NCBI GenBank assembly: GCA_026391675.1
Contig: JAPLDQ010000005.1
Coordinates: 62,001-126,000, forward strand
Direction: 5' to 3'
DNA: 64,000 nucleotides
Source: Bacteroidota bacterium
GTDB taxonomy: Bacteria > Bacteroidota > Bacteroidia > Bacteroidales > JACABE01
This document shows positions 37,301 through 45,488 of the stretch, one piece after another; the stretch's first letter is position 1; each line of letters starts with the position of its first letter. The translations under genes were made by a program, and so were the position numbers. Under the pieces are notes generated by a model. It made no database searches. It saw nothing but the letters and a program-made list of their open reading frames with translations, and was not told where the DNA came from.

Positions 37301-38389
37301 ATGAAACAATTAAAGTATCATCAGATAATATTAATTTCAATCTTAATTTTTCTTTTAAATGGGTGTATTCCATATACATCGAACTATCCAATTGCCGGAA
37401 AAGGAAAAGAAAAGATTGACGGGAGATTAATTGGCGAATGGAATTTAAAAAGCGAATTAGGTATTTATAAAATATTTATAGCTCCTTTTAATGATACAAT
37501 CTGGATTGGAAGCTATTACAGACTTTATGAAAAAAATAATCAAATGACCAATATGAATACAGCTTATGGATTCAATACAAAAATCAATGATATCCTCTAT
37601 TTAAATGTTCAAGCTGTATTTGGTGATACTTTAACTAAAGGAAAGTTTGTTTTTTTTAAATATAATATTATTTCAAAAGACTCTATTGAATTATTCTTTT
37701 TATCAGGATTAAAATTTGATACAAAATTTGATAGTTCAAAAGATTTAGAGGATTTTATTACATCAAATCAGGATAGTGTTAAGTTATTATTTGACCGTGC
37801 AGGAATTGCTACCAGAGATATTCCTGATGAAACAGATCCTCCGGTTACAAGTTTGGCTCAATCCATGGATTTTATGTCTCCAACAATATTTCCTGATGAA
37901 GTTAAAGAAGCCTTCAGCTTAAATAAAAATAAAATAAATGATGCAAAACACTATTTTAAATCAATTCTTCCTGAAAAAATTAATATATATGTTGAATTCA
38001 AAGATTATCAAAAAATAGATTTTTGGGTGTTTAAAACGAAAGGTGAAAATCTGGAAAAGATAATTGAAGTTTGGGATGCTGATATTTATAATAATGAAAT
38101 TCAAAAAGTATTAAAACAACTGAATTGGAATGCTTATGAATTGATTATTTTAAGAGAGAAATTATACCATGCAAACTGCATTTCAATTTCTAATTTAAAA
38201 AACGCTATTGAAGTAGGATATAAGAGAAGTGGTATGGGGAAATATAGTTTTGATTTATTTGAAACTCCTATACCAGCCGAAAATTGGGAAAAATATAATG
38301 ATAGTTGCATGTATATTATGATTGACAATTTAAATGTATTAGAATACGGTGGACCAGCATTTGGTTCACAATGCATGCCTAAGCGTTAA
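37301..38389 (+). CDS. Lipoprotein of unknown function
   Basis: Protein of 362 residues with a signal peptide ending in a lipobox (FLLNGC, Cys near residue 22), so it should be lipid-anchored. The body has alternating charged and aromatic strands and no motif I can assign. GKEKIDGRLIGEWNL and IWIGSYYRLYEKNN resemble the openings of lipocalin-like beta-barrels, which is only a hint. It starts 10 bp after the S8 peptidase gene and is probably co-transcribed. Confidence 0.7.
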   Translation: MKQLKYHQIILISILIFLLNGCIPYTSNYPIAGKGKEKIDGRLIGEWNLKSELGIYKIFIAPFNDTIWIGSYYRLYEKNNQMTNMNTAYGFNTKINDILYLNVQAVFGDTLTKGKFVFFKYNIISKDSIELFFLSGLKFDTKFDSSKDLEDFITSNQDSVKLLFDRAGIATRDIPDETDPPVTSLAQSMDFMSPTIFPDEVKEAFSLNKNKINDAKHYFKSILPEKINIYVEFKDYQKIDFWVFKTKGENLEKIIEVWDADIYNNEIQKVLKQLNWNAYELIILREKLYHANCISISNLKNAIEVGYKRSGMGKYSFDLFETPIPAENWEKYNDSCMYIMIDNLNVLEYGGPAFGSQCMPKR

Positions 38390-38470
38390 ATTGAATAAAA
38401 TCAGTGTATTATCCATTAAAAAGAGGAGATGTTTAAAAAAAGAAGTAAGAATAAACAAATATTAATTTAT

Positions 38471-38896
38471 ATGTCAGAAAAGAAATCAAAACTGGTAGAA
38501 ATCAAAACAAAGCCAACTTCAGTTAATGTTGAGGATTTTATTAATTCGATACAGGACGAACAAAAGCGCAAAGACAGTTTTGTACTGCTGGAAATGATGA
38601 AAAAAGCCAGCGGTCAGGAACCGGTATTATGGAGCAATTCTATCATCGGTTTTGGAATAAAAAGGTATAAAAGTCCCGCTACCGGCAGGGAAGTGGATTG
38701 GCTGCTGATAGGTTTCGCTCCCCGTAAGGCCAATATCTCCATTAACCTTGCTACTCATATCGACCAGCATACTGCAGCCCTTGAAAAGCTGGGAAAACAT
38801 AAGTGCGGTGTTGGTTGTCTATACATAAACAAGCTGGCTGATATCAGTCTGGATGTGCTGAAGGGGATGATAGAAGCATCATTAAAAGCAGTATAA
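38471..38896 (+). CDS. DUF1801 (YdhG-like) protein
   Basis: Small soluble protein of about 141 residues from the ATG at 38471. The upstream in-frame ATG at 38429 would add a basic stretch not seen in the family. DUF1801 segments: VEDFINSIQDEQKRKDSFVLLEMM, PVLWSNSIIGFG and KCGVGCLYINKLADI. Relatives occur near metal or iron chaperone genes, but their function is not established. Confidence 0.85.
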   Translation: MSEKKSKLVEIKTKPTSVNVEDFINSIQDEQKRKDSFVLLEMMKKASGQEPVLWSNSIIGFGIKRYKSPATGREVDWLLIGFAPRKANISINLATHIDQHTAALEKLGKHKCGVGCLYINKLADISLDVLKGMIEASLKAV

Positions 38897-38952
38897 AGAA
38901 CAAATAACATGCAATGCCTTTTAGCAGGCAAAAGAAAATTAAATTTAGCTAT

Positions 38953-39531
38953 ATGAAAAGATTAATAATATTATTTCTATTAGTATCAATACAAAACATT
39001 TATGCCCAGAACAAAAATAATTCAGTTTCGAATCAAAAAACAGTTTTGTCTGATTCAGCTAAGACAGCCAACAGGGCAAGGGCGAACAACAACCATAAAG
39101 GAGAAGTATTCCCTGAATTTGAATTTAAAATCAACGACTCAGTTACAATAAGCAAAGCCGGTTTAATGGGTAAAGTTACATTTATCAATTTCTGGTTTGA
39201 GAGTTGTCATCCCTGTATAGCCGAACTTGACGGCTTAAGCCAGATGTACGATTTGCTTAAAATCAATAAAGACTTCCGCTATTTCTCTTTTAGTATCGAT
39301 AATGATAAAATGATAGCTGAAAATATCATTAAATTTAAGATTCCATATACTGTTTATCATCTGAACAGAGATGATTGTGGTAAAATTTTATGTGGTAGTT
39401 TTCCAACCAGTATTATTATTGATAGAAACGGCAAAATTATTCAACTTTTTCACAGTGGTTTTTTAGATAAAGAAAAAGCAACAAAAATGGTAATGGAGGA
39501 AATATATCCCAAGATACAGACGGAATTTTAG
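38953..39531 (+). CDS. TlpA/ResA-like thioredoxin-fold protein
   Basis: Protein of 192 residues from the ATG at 38953, which gives a clean signal peptide (cleaved near NIYAQ). The thioredoxin fold holds the active-site motif FWFESCHPCIAEL (C-H-P-C) and the cis-Pro segment GSFPTSIIID. Members reduce or oxidise thiols in the periplasm, for example in cytochrome c maturation or redox stress. The N-terminal extension after the signal is Asn/Lys rich. It is probably transcribed alone. Confidence 0.88.
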   Translation: MKRLIILFLLVSIQNIYAQNKNNSVSNQKTVLSDSAKTANRARANNNHKGEVFPEFEFKINDSVTISKAGLMGKVTFINFWFESCHPCIAELDGLSQMYDLLKINKDFRYFSFSIDNDKMIAENIIKFKIPYTVYHLNRDDCGKILCGSFPTSIIIDRNGKIIQLFHSGFLDKEKATKMVMEEIYPKIQTEF

Positions 39532-39600
39532 AACGGAAATCACAATTGATTTTATATAAAATTTAAGTTCTTGGCGAAAGCCTTTCTCCTGAATGCACTG

Positions 39601-39760
39601 ATTAGAGTCTGTCTCAAAAGTCTTTGTGAACCTCTAAGTTTTCTCTGTGTAACTCTGTGCAAATTATTAAATATTTATTACACAGAGTATTAATGAGAAG
39701 TCACAGAGTTACACAGAGGTTGAAAAGCAAGTAAATTATACTTTTGAGACAGCCTCTAAT
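39601..39760. mobile_element. 160-bp MITE-like element with 21-bp terminal inverted repeats
   Basis: Termini ATTAGAGTCTGTCTCAAAAG (39601 on) and its inverse at 39740-39760 match over 21 bp with one mismatch. A second inverted pair lies inside (39642-39659 and 39702-39718, TCTCTGTGTAACTCTGTG type). There is no coding capacity. The ends resemble those of some insertion sequences with GAGGCTGTCTCAAAAG termini. A short palindrome TGGGCTTTAGCCCA follows at 39777-39790. Confidence 0.85.
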
Positions 39761-39977
39761 GAATATATTTATAAAATGGGCTTTAGCCCAAATAGTTTTG
39801 CCGGTCAATAGTGAAAAAAATAAACAAAAAATAAGCTAAATTATTAGTTTATTTCAGGGATATTTATTATACTCTGTTAATATCCAGCCACTCAATTTTC
39901 CACCATTTTATTAAGCTCACTTTAATTTTTAACCCTATATTTTTATAAATTTGTGCTTTATTTTAAAATGAAAAGTT

Positions 39978-40547
39978 ATGACAAAAGATATAAAAAAGGA
40001 ATTATCACCAAAAGAAGGCGAAGCGCTGCTCAGCTTGCTGCAAGCCCGTTATGAGAAGAATAAGAATCGCCACAAAGGCCTTGAATGGGGCAACGTAAAA
40101 GCAAAATTACTGTCCAAACCCGTAAAATTATGGACCCTCAATGAAATGGAAAAAACAGGAGGTGAACCGGATGTTGTTGCACTGGATAAAAAAACAAACG
40201 AATACATTTTTTTTGATTGTTCACCCGAAAGTCCTAAAGGCCGCAGAAGCCTTTGCTACGACCGCGATGGACTGGATTCACGAAAAGAATTTAAACCGGC
40301 TGACAATGCCGTCGATTACATGGATGCAATGGGCGCAGCAATGTTAACCGAAGAACAATACAGGGAATTGCAGCAATTGGGAGATTTTGATACCAAATCA
40401 TCAAGCTGGCTGAAAACACCTGATAATATCAGAAAACTGGGCGGCGCCATCTTCGCTGAATTTCGTTACAATACAGTCTTTGTGTTTCATAACAGCGCAC
40501 CTTCTTATTACGCAATAAGGGGTGTAAGAGGATGTCTCAGGGTCTGA
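39978..40547 (+). CDS. DUF4256 protein
   Basis: Soluble protein of 189 residues with DUF4256 features: EALLSLLQARYEKNKNRHKGLEW at the N-terminus, GGEPDVVALDKKTNEYIFFDCSPESP, and SLCYDRDGLDSRKEFKP followed by AVDYMDAMGAAMLTEEQYRELQ. The many acidic and cysteine-flanking motifs are conserved in the family, but no function is known. A TAAATTTG box at 39946-39953 may be its -7 element. It is a single gene between a MITE and a 21-bp array. Confidence 0.88.
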   Translation: MTKDIKKELSPKEGEALLSLLQARYEKNKNRHKGLEWGNVKAKLLSKPVKLWTLNEMEKTGGEPDVVALDKKTNEYIFFDCSPESPKGRRSLCYDRDGLDSRKEFKPADNAVDYMDAMGAAMLTEEQYRELQQLGDFDTKSSSWLKTPDNIRKLGGAIFAEFRYNTVFVFHNSAPSYYAIRGVRGCLRV

Positions 40548-40571
40548 TGTGTTTTATTTATGCTAAATATG

Positions 40572-40760
40572 GATAATAAGCAATGTAATTTAGATAATGC
40601 ACATCGTACATTAGATAATGAGCTCCGTATATTAGATAATGAGCTAAGTGATTAAGATAATTGACAATGTTATTGAGATAATGAGCTAAGTAATTAAGAT
40701 AATTGACAACGTGACTGAGATAATTAACATATTGACTGAAATAATGAACAATTAATTCTT
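40572..40760. repeat. Nine 21-bp direct repeats (GATAATGAGCT type)
   Basis: Units start at 40572, 40593, 40614, 40635, 40656, 40677, 40698, 40719 and 40740, each exactly 21 bp and opening with GATAAT (AATAAT in the last). Several contain GAGCTAAGT or TTGACAA. The regular period equals two helical turns. There is no gene in the gap 40548-40841. Confidence 0.9.
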
Positions 40761-40791
40761 AATAATCCAATAACTTAATAACATAATAACT
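40760..40791. repeat. Four 8-bp units TAATAACT
   Basis: Units TAATAATC, CAATAACT, TAATAACA and TAATAACT. It has the same unit, count and phase as the array at 18077-18108, with no four-helix gene nearby. Confidence 0.85.
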
Positions 40792-40841
40792 TATTACTCT
40801 AAAATCTGGCAGATTAATTTGCAATCATAAAGAATAAATGT

Positions 40842-41384
40842 ATGAAAAACCTTAAAATAATAATTATAGCGATAATACTTTTTGCAGCCTGTAAATCGAC
40901 AAATAATATAAATGATAAAATAGATGAAAGCTCGAAAAAAGTAACGGACAATATTGTTGTGAACGACACCACACCAAAGGTTACAGGTATAGGAGGCATA
41001 TTCTTCTTTTCTGATAATCCTAAGAAAACGAAAGAATGGTATGCTAAGAATCTGGGTCTGGAAACCAACGAATGGGGTTCTACTTTTGAATCAAGAAATG
41101 CCAACCACCCCGGTGAAATCAATTATCTGCAGTGGAGTCCTTTTAAAACAGGGAATAAATATTTTGCACCTTCCAAAAAGGATTTTATGATTAATTATCG
41201 TGTTCAGCATATCGATGCTTTGGTAAAAAACTTAAAAGCCAATGGTGTAATTGTTCTTGATACAATTGAAAGTTACGATTACGGTAAATTTGTCCATATT
41301 ATGGATGCCGACAGCAACAAGATTGAACTCTGGGAACCTGTTGACAGCGTTCTTACAAAAATTGGCAGTAAAACTACAAAATAG
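40842..41384 (+). CDS. VOC/glyoxalase-fold lipoprotein
   Basis: Protein of 180 residues. The signal peptide ends in the lipobox FAAC (Cys near residue 13). After a spacer the VOC fold reads GIGGIFFFSDNPKKTKEWYAKNLGLE, NYLQWSPFK, NYRVQHIDALVKNLKANGVIV and GKFVHIMDADSNKIELWEP, with the final E as a likely metal ligand. VOC proteins include lyases, dioxygenases and binding proteins; a lipid-anchored one is unusual, since most are cytosolic. The substrate is unknown. Confidence 0.82.
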   Translation: MKNLKIIIIAIILFAACKSTNNINDKIDESSKKVTDNIVVNDTTPKVTGIGGIFFFSDNPKKTKEWYAKNLGLETNEWGSTFESRNANHPGEINYLQWSPFKTGNKYFAPSKKDFMINYRVQHIDALVKNLKANGVIVLDTIESYDYGKFVHIMDADSNKIELWEPVDSVLTKIGSKTTK

Positions 41385-41480
41385 TTGAATGTTCAATTTC
41401 ATTTTAAATTTAAACTTAAACTTCAACAATTTCTGTTAAAAATGGTTGATAAATTAAATGATTTTTAAATTTAATTTATC

Positions 41481-42059
41481 ATGAAAGATTTAATGTTTAT
41501 TCAAACCATTTCAGAAGCTGAAGCTGAAGGCAAGCTCCGCGATATATATCAGGGAGATAATAAAAATATGGGCTATGTACCCAATCATGCAAAGGTTTTT
41601 AGCCTGCGACCTGAAGTTCTGGAAACATGGCGGGCTTTTCAGGGCAGTATTCGCAAAAATCTCAGGTTAAGGCGATATGAATTGGTAACTTTCGCCGCAG
41701 CAATGGCTTTGAATTGCCGTTATTGTCTGCTCGCTCACGGTACAATTCTTATCAATAATGGCATTAGTTTAGCGCAACTTCGTTTGATTTTAAAGAATTT
41801 CAATGAGGCAGGACTGGAAGAGGATGAGATAACGATGATGGCTTTTGCACAAAAGATTATCCGTAATGCTAACGAAATAAAGCAGTCTGATATAGATGTC
41901 CTTCGTGCGCATAAACTGGACGATGCCGAGATTCTGGACATAACACTTACAGCAACTATGCGCAGCTTTGCCAGCAAAACCTTTGATGCACTTGGAGCTG
42001 AACCCGATGCTGTTTACAAAGAACTGGAGCTTCAGCTTGCTGATTTACTGCCGGCATAG
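41481..42059 (+). CDS. Carboxymuconolactone-decarboxylase/AhpD-like peroxidase-related protein
   Basis: Helical protein of 192 residues of the peroxidase-related branch. GYVPNHAKVFSLRPEVLETWRAFQ is the usual N-terminal stretch, and LNCRYCLLAHG supplies the C-x2-C-x3-H redox motif of AhpD-like enzymes. It may reduce peroxides with a thiol partner. There is no alkyl-hydroperoxide reductase gene beside it. It is transcribed alone, with an AT-rich leader. Confidence 0.88.
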   Translation: MKDLMFIQTISEAEAEGKLRDIYQGDNKNMGYVPNHAKVFSLRPEVLETWRAFQGSIRKNLRLRRYELVTFAAAMALNCRYCLLAHGTILINNGISLAQLRLILKNFNEAGLEEDEITMMAFAQKIIRNANEIKQSDIDVLRAHKLDDAEILDITLTATMRSFASKTFDALGAEPDAVYKELELQLADLLPA

Positions 42060-42198
42060 TCTGATTTGCATAAAAATGGCACACAGATCAGACAGATTGA
42101 TAATGATTAAAACAGTTAAATGATTGAGAACTCAAGCTTTAAGTACTTCTTTTTACTAAGAAGCCGTACCGACCTCAAATACTTACGCTACAAAACAA

Positions 42199-42382
42199 GC
42201 ATTTTAAATAGCGGTGGCACTGGCAAGCAATACAGAAGTAACGAAGTTTCACAGTTGTAATAAAGCTTTAAAGTTTATTTCGTTACGGCTTGTATTGCGC
42301 TGGGATTTAAAATGCATAGTTTTGAAGTAAAGGATTTGAAGTTTTGAATTTTTATTTACTTTTTGTTCAAGCAAAAAGTAAA
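42199..42382. repeat. Imperfect inverted-repeat element plus hairpin
   Basis: In the gene-free stretch 42060-42463, arms GCATTTTAAAT, GCAATAC and GTAACGAA on the left (42199-42245) are mirrored by TTCGTTAC, GTATTGC and ATTTAAAATGC on the right (42279-42315). A separate perfect hairpin TTTACTTTTTG/CAAAAAGTAAA lies at 42355-42382. It has no coding capacity and looks like a decayed small mobile element. Confidence 0.6.
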
Positions 42383-42450
42383 ATATAAATAAGATAATTA
42401 GGAATTTAACATACAATCTTCTTTTTATGAAAAAAGAGCATCAAAATCAT

Positions 42451-42458
42451 TAATTTTG
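42451..42458 (+). promoter_or_regulatory. Candidate -7 element of the dus gene
   Basis: TAATTTTG lies only 5 bp before the ATG at 42464, so the transcript would be almost leaderless. No clear -33 TTTG is seen at the right distance, so the call is weak. Confidence 0.35.
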
Positions 42459-42463
42459 CAATC

Positions 42464-43414
42464 ATGATTATACTAGCTCCCTTACATGGCTATACTGATG
42501 TTGTTTTCCGCAATGTTTATGCAAGGCATTATCAGGGTATTGATATAGCAGTAAGTCCCTTTGTATCCTTAACACACGGCGATAAGATAAATCCCCGCAA
42601 ACTAAGGGATTTACTGCCTGAGCACAATGTATCCATGCCGGTAATCCCTCAGATATTAGGTAAAGAACCTGAATTGTTTATTCAAATGGCTGATTATTTA
42701 TACGATTGGGGTTACGAAACAATAAACTGGAACCTGGGCTGCCCCATAAAGGGTATAGCAAAAAACGACAGAGGTTCTGGTTTGCTTACAAAACCTGATT
42801 TGCTGAAATCAATACTGGATAAAATAGTTCCGGGGATTAAACAGAAATTATCTCTTAAAATCCGGCTGGGTTATTTTGATGCCGATGAAATATTTGCCTT
42901 AATTCCCATATTTAATAATTATCCTTTAGCTGATATTTGCATTCATCCACGCATAGGTATGCAGATGTATGAAGGTGAAATTATGCACGATGTTTTACTC
43001 CGGATTTTGCCTGAATTTAAAGCTGAAATCATTTATAATGGCGATATTTTCAACTTAAAAGATTATAAGGAAATGCAAAAGAAATATCCTTCTGTAAACC
43101 AATGGATGTTGGGCAGGGGAGTCTTTTACAATCCATTATTACCCATTCAGATTAAAAGAAATGATGAAAAATGTACTGAAACGGAAGAATTGGAATTTAG
43201 CTTGTTTCTACTTGATTTATATCAGGAACTGCAGATAAATAAATCAGAACATCAGGCTTTAAATAAGATAAAGGATCATTGGCATTTGTTCAGTATGGGT
43301 TTCGAAAACAGGGATGAGGTCTTAAACCGGATTATTCATGCAGATAATATTGCCGGTTTAATTGAAACCAGCAATGATATCGTTCTTACCGAAAAAAGGA
43401 AATTATCACCTTAA
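42464..43414 (+). CDS. tRNA-dihydrouridine synthase
   Basis: FMN enzyme of 316 residues that reduces uridine in the tRNA D-arm or related sites. The opening is LAPLHGYTDVVFRN and the catalytic Cys is in NWNLGCPIKGIAKNDRGSGLL. LKIRLGYFD and ICIHPRIGMQMYEG are FMN or tRNA contacts, and IIYNGDIFN closes the barrel. It is closest in look to the DusC-like branch, but the position it modifies cannot be fixed. The stop codon overlaps a half copy of the RAYT palindrome (43413-43425). Confidence 0.9.
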   Translation: MIILAPLHGYTDVVFRNVYARHYQGIDIAVSPFVSLTHGDKINPRKLRDLLPEHNVSMPVIPQILGKEPELFIQMADYLYDWGYETINWNLGCPIKGIAKNDRGSGLLTKPDLLKSILDKIVPGIKQKLSLKIRLGYFDADEIFALIPIFNNYPLADICIHPRIGMQMYEGEIMHDVLLRILPEFKAEIIYNGDIFNLKDYKEMQKKYPSVNQWMLGRGVFYNPLLPIQIKRNDEKCTETEELEFSLFLLDLYQELQINKSEHQALNKIKDHWHLFSMGFENRDEVLNRIIHADNIAGLIETSNDIVLTEKRKLSP

Positions 43415-43469
43415 ACCTGTCAGGTATCTGAAAACAGCAGTATTATGTTTTAATAATGCTTATGTAGAT

Positions 43470-43742
43470 AACAGGACGCACCTAAGGTGCTGTTCATATG
43501 ATGCGGCTTTATATTATTAACAGTATGCTACTACGTAGCAAAAGAAAAAGATAAAATCTTGTTTCCTTAATTCCAAAATAAATAATTGTTTAGTTCTTTT
43601 CTCAAATTGATAATTTGAACATTAAAAAAGATTAAATTAAAATAGAATGTTCTTAGATATCTGAGTATATATAAGTCCGTAGGACTTTACTGTTAATAAC
43701 AAAAAAAGTAAATAAAACTAAGCTGCATAGCAGCGTCCTGTT
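43470..43742. repeat. 273-bp element with nested inverted repeats and four hairpins
   Basis: Outer ends AACAGGACGC and GCGTCCTGTT, inner pair TTATTAACAGTA (43514-43525) and TACTGTTAATAA (43688-43699). Four small hairpins sit symmetrically: GCACCTAAGGTGC (43478), TGCTACTACGTAGCA (43526), AAGTCCGTAGGACTT (43673) and GCTGCATAGCAGC (43722). There is no gene between 43415 and 43848. Confidence 0.8.
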
Positions 43743-43848
43743 TTAACCCATTCAAGGCATAGAAGGGATATGAAAACGCCGTTTTAAATTTAATTAACAA
43801 GCAATTTTCAAAATTTATTGCTAATTTTGAAAGCTAAATACCTGCATT

Positions 43849-44484
43849 ATGGGCACAAAATTGAATATCCATTCCAAAAATCTCCTGAATTACTTTTTAC
43901 AGGGTTTGTTGTATATAACTCCTTTGGGGGCAACCATATTTATCATTTATTATACCTTTAATCTGATTGATACCAAAGCCAATGATTTATTTGATCACAT
44001 ACTCAGCATTAGAATTCCCGGTTTGGGCATATTGTTAACCGTAACAGTTATTACTATTGTTGGTTATTTTGGGAAAAGCATTATTGCCAAACCTTTGGTA
44101 TCGCTGATAAATTCTGTAATGGAAAAGGTTCCCTTTATAAAGGTGATTTATTCATCTACCAAGGATTTTATGTCGGCTTTTGTGGGACAAAAGAAAAAGT
44201 TTACCGAAACCGTTATGGTAAAAATGAACGACGATGCCGAAATTTATAAACTGGGATTTGTTACCCAAAAAGACTTAAGTAATATCGGAATTAAAGAAGG
44301 AATGATAGCGGTTTATCTTCCCCATTCCTATAATTTCTCAGGCAATTTATTCATAGTTCCTGCTGCAAATGTTACACCCATAAATGCGCCTTCTGCTGAG
44401 ATGATGAAGTTTATTGTTAGCGGTGGTATTACTGAAATAAATAAAAATGCTGAACATGAAGAAATACAGGATATTAATAACTAA
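43849..44484 (+). CDS. DUF502 membrane protein
   Basis: Protein of 211 residues with two transmembrane helices (about 18-40 and 60-82) and an outside or cytosolic tail. Family segments: FLQGLLYITPLGATIFIIYYTF, IPGLGILLTVTVITIVGYFGKSI, VPFIKVIYSSTKDFMSAF and MIAVYLPHSYNFSGNLFIVP. DUF502 function is not established; plant relatives (LCV-like) take part in membrane regulation. It overlaps surE by 29 bp, so it opens the surE-lpxB cluster. A TAATTTTG box at 43822-43829 may be its -7 element. Confidence 0.85.
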   Translation: MGTKLNIHSKNLLNYFLQGLLYITPLGATIFIIYYTFNLIDTKANDLFDHILSIRIPGLGILLTVTVITIVGYFGKSIIAKPLVSLINSVMEKVPFIKVIYSSTKDFMSAFVGQKKKFTETVMVKMNDDAEIYKLGFVTQKDLSNIGIKEGMIAVYLPHSYNFSGNLFIVPAANVTPINAPSAEMMKFIVSGGITEINKNAEHEEIQDINN

Positions 44485-45226
44485 CGATGACAGTGTAGAA
44501 GCACCGGGTATCAGGAAACTCATTGCATTAATGCGCCAGTTGGGCGATGTAATTGTAATGGCACCTGATAAACCACAGTCGGGGATGGGACATGCAATTA
44601 CGGTGTCATCTCCCTTACGTATGAGGCTGCTACATAAGGAACATGGATACGAAGAATACAGTTGCAGCGGGACGCCGGTTGACTGTATTAAAATTGCCGA
44701 GAAAACGGTTATTAAAGGTAAACCTGATTTAATTGTTTCAGGCATTAATCATGGTTCCAATGCATCAATTAATGTTGTTTATTCCGGTACTATTGCTGCA
44801 GCTATTGAAGGTTGTATTGAAGGAATTAATTCCATCGGATTTTCACTGGATGATTATTCATGGAGTGCAGATTTCAGCCATGTTGATGAATATATACTGA
44901 AGATATGCAGAGAAGTGCTGGAAAAAGGCTTACCTAAAGATACCTGCTTAAATGTAAATATTCCTGCTCAAAACGGAAGTCCGGTTAAAGGTATGATGTT
45001 ATGCCGTCAGGCCCGTGCCAGCTGGGTTGAAAGTTTCGATGCCCGTAAAGATCCCCACAACAAGGATTATTACTGGTTAACCGGAGTATTCCACAGCGAT
45101 GATTTAGCAGAAGATACCGATCAGTGGGCCTTGAAGAATAATTTTGTTGCCATTGTTCCTTTACATTTTGATTTAACTGCCCATCACCATCTCAAAACAC
45201 TGCATACATATGACTGGAAGATTTAA
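44456..45226 (+). CDS. surE: 5'/3'-nucleotidase SurE
   Basis: Metal-dependent nucleotidase of 256 residues from the ATG at 44456 (an ATG at 44447 is also in frame). ILITNDDSVEAPGIRKL has the metal-binding Asp pair, and DLIVSGINHGSNASINVVYSGTIAAA is the second signature. The enzyme removes phosphate from nucleoside monophosphates and short polyphosphate. It overlaps the genes on both sides, pointing to a single transcript with lpxB. Confidence 0.95.
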   Translation: MKKYRILITNDDSVEAPGIRKLIALMRQLGDVIVMAPDKPQSGMGHAITVSSPLRMRLLHKEHGYEEYSCSGTPVDCIKIAEKTVIKGKPDLIVSGINHGSNASINVVYSGTIAAAIEGCIEGINSIGFSLDDYSWSADFSHVDEYILKICREVLEKGLPKDTCLNVNIPAQNGSPVKGMMLCRQARASWVESFDARKDPHNKDYYWLTGVFHSDDLAEDTDQWALKNNFVAIVPLHFDLTAHHHLKTLHTYDWKI

Positions 45227-45488
45227 GAAAGATAGTAACCTATTTGGATCAATACTTGGTATAACTACAATAGTTATTTCATTTTTACTTGTATTTATTA
45301 CAGTTCAATTCATTGAATTTGATAATACCATAATGAGAACAAAACTTTTTTTGTTGTGTATTATACCTAATATCTTTTTAATCCGTTATTATCTCAAGGT
45401 TTTGTATTTCGAAAAAACCGGAAAATCCATATTATTCATAAGTTTCCTTTATTTGATGGCCTTTTTTATCTATTATTTTAAAAGATGA
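45210..45488 (+). CDS. Small membrane protein of unknown function
   Basis: 92 residues with three hydrophobic helices (about 11-33, 42-58 and 68-88) and a basic start. It overlaps surE by 17 bp and lpxB by 4 bp (ATGA), so it is likely translated with both. I see no family motif. The tight overlaps make it more likely real than a chance frame, and suggest a membrane role linked to lipid A synthesis. Confidence 0.7.
   Translation: MTGRFKKDSNLFGSILGITTIVISFLLVFITVQFIEFDNTIMRTKLFLLCIIPNIFLIRYYLKVLYFEKTGKSILFISFLYLMAFFIYYFKR

Noticed and set aside
39777-39790. TGGGCTTTAGCCCA palindrome as a terminator
   Set aside because: The stem is only five base pairs and is not followed by a T run; no gene ends nearby.
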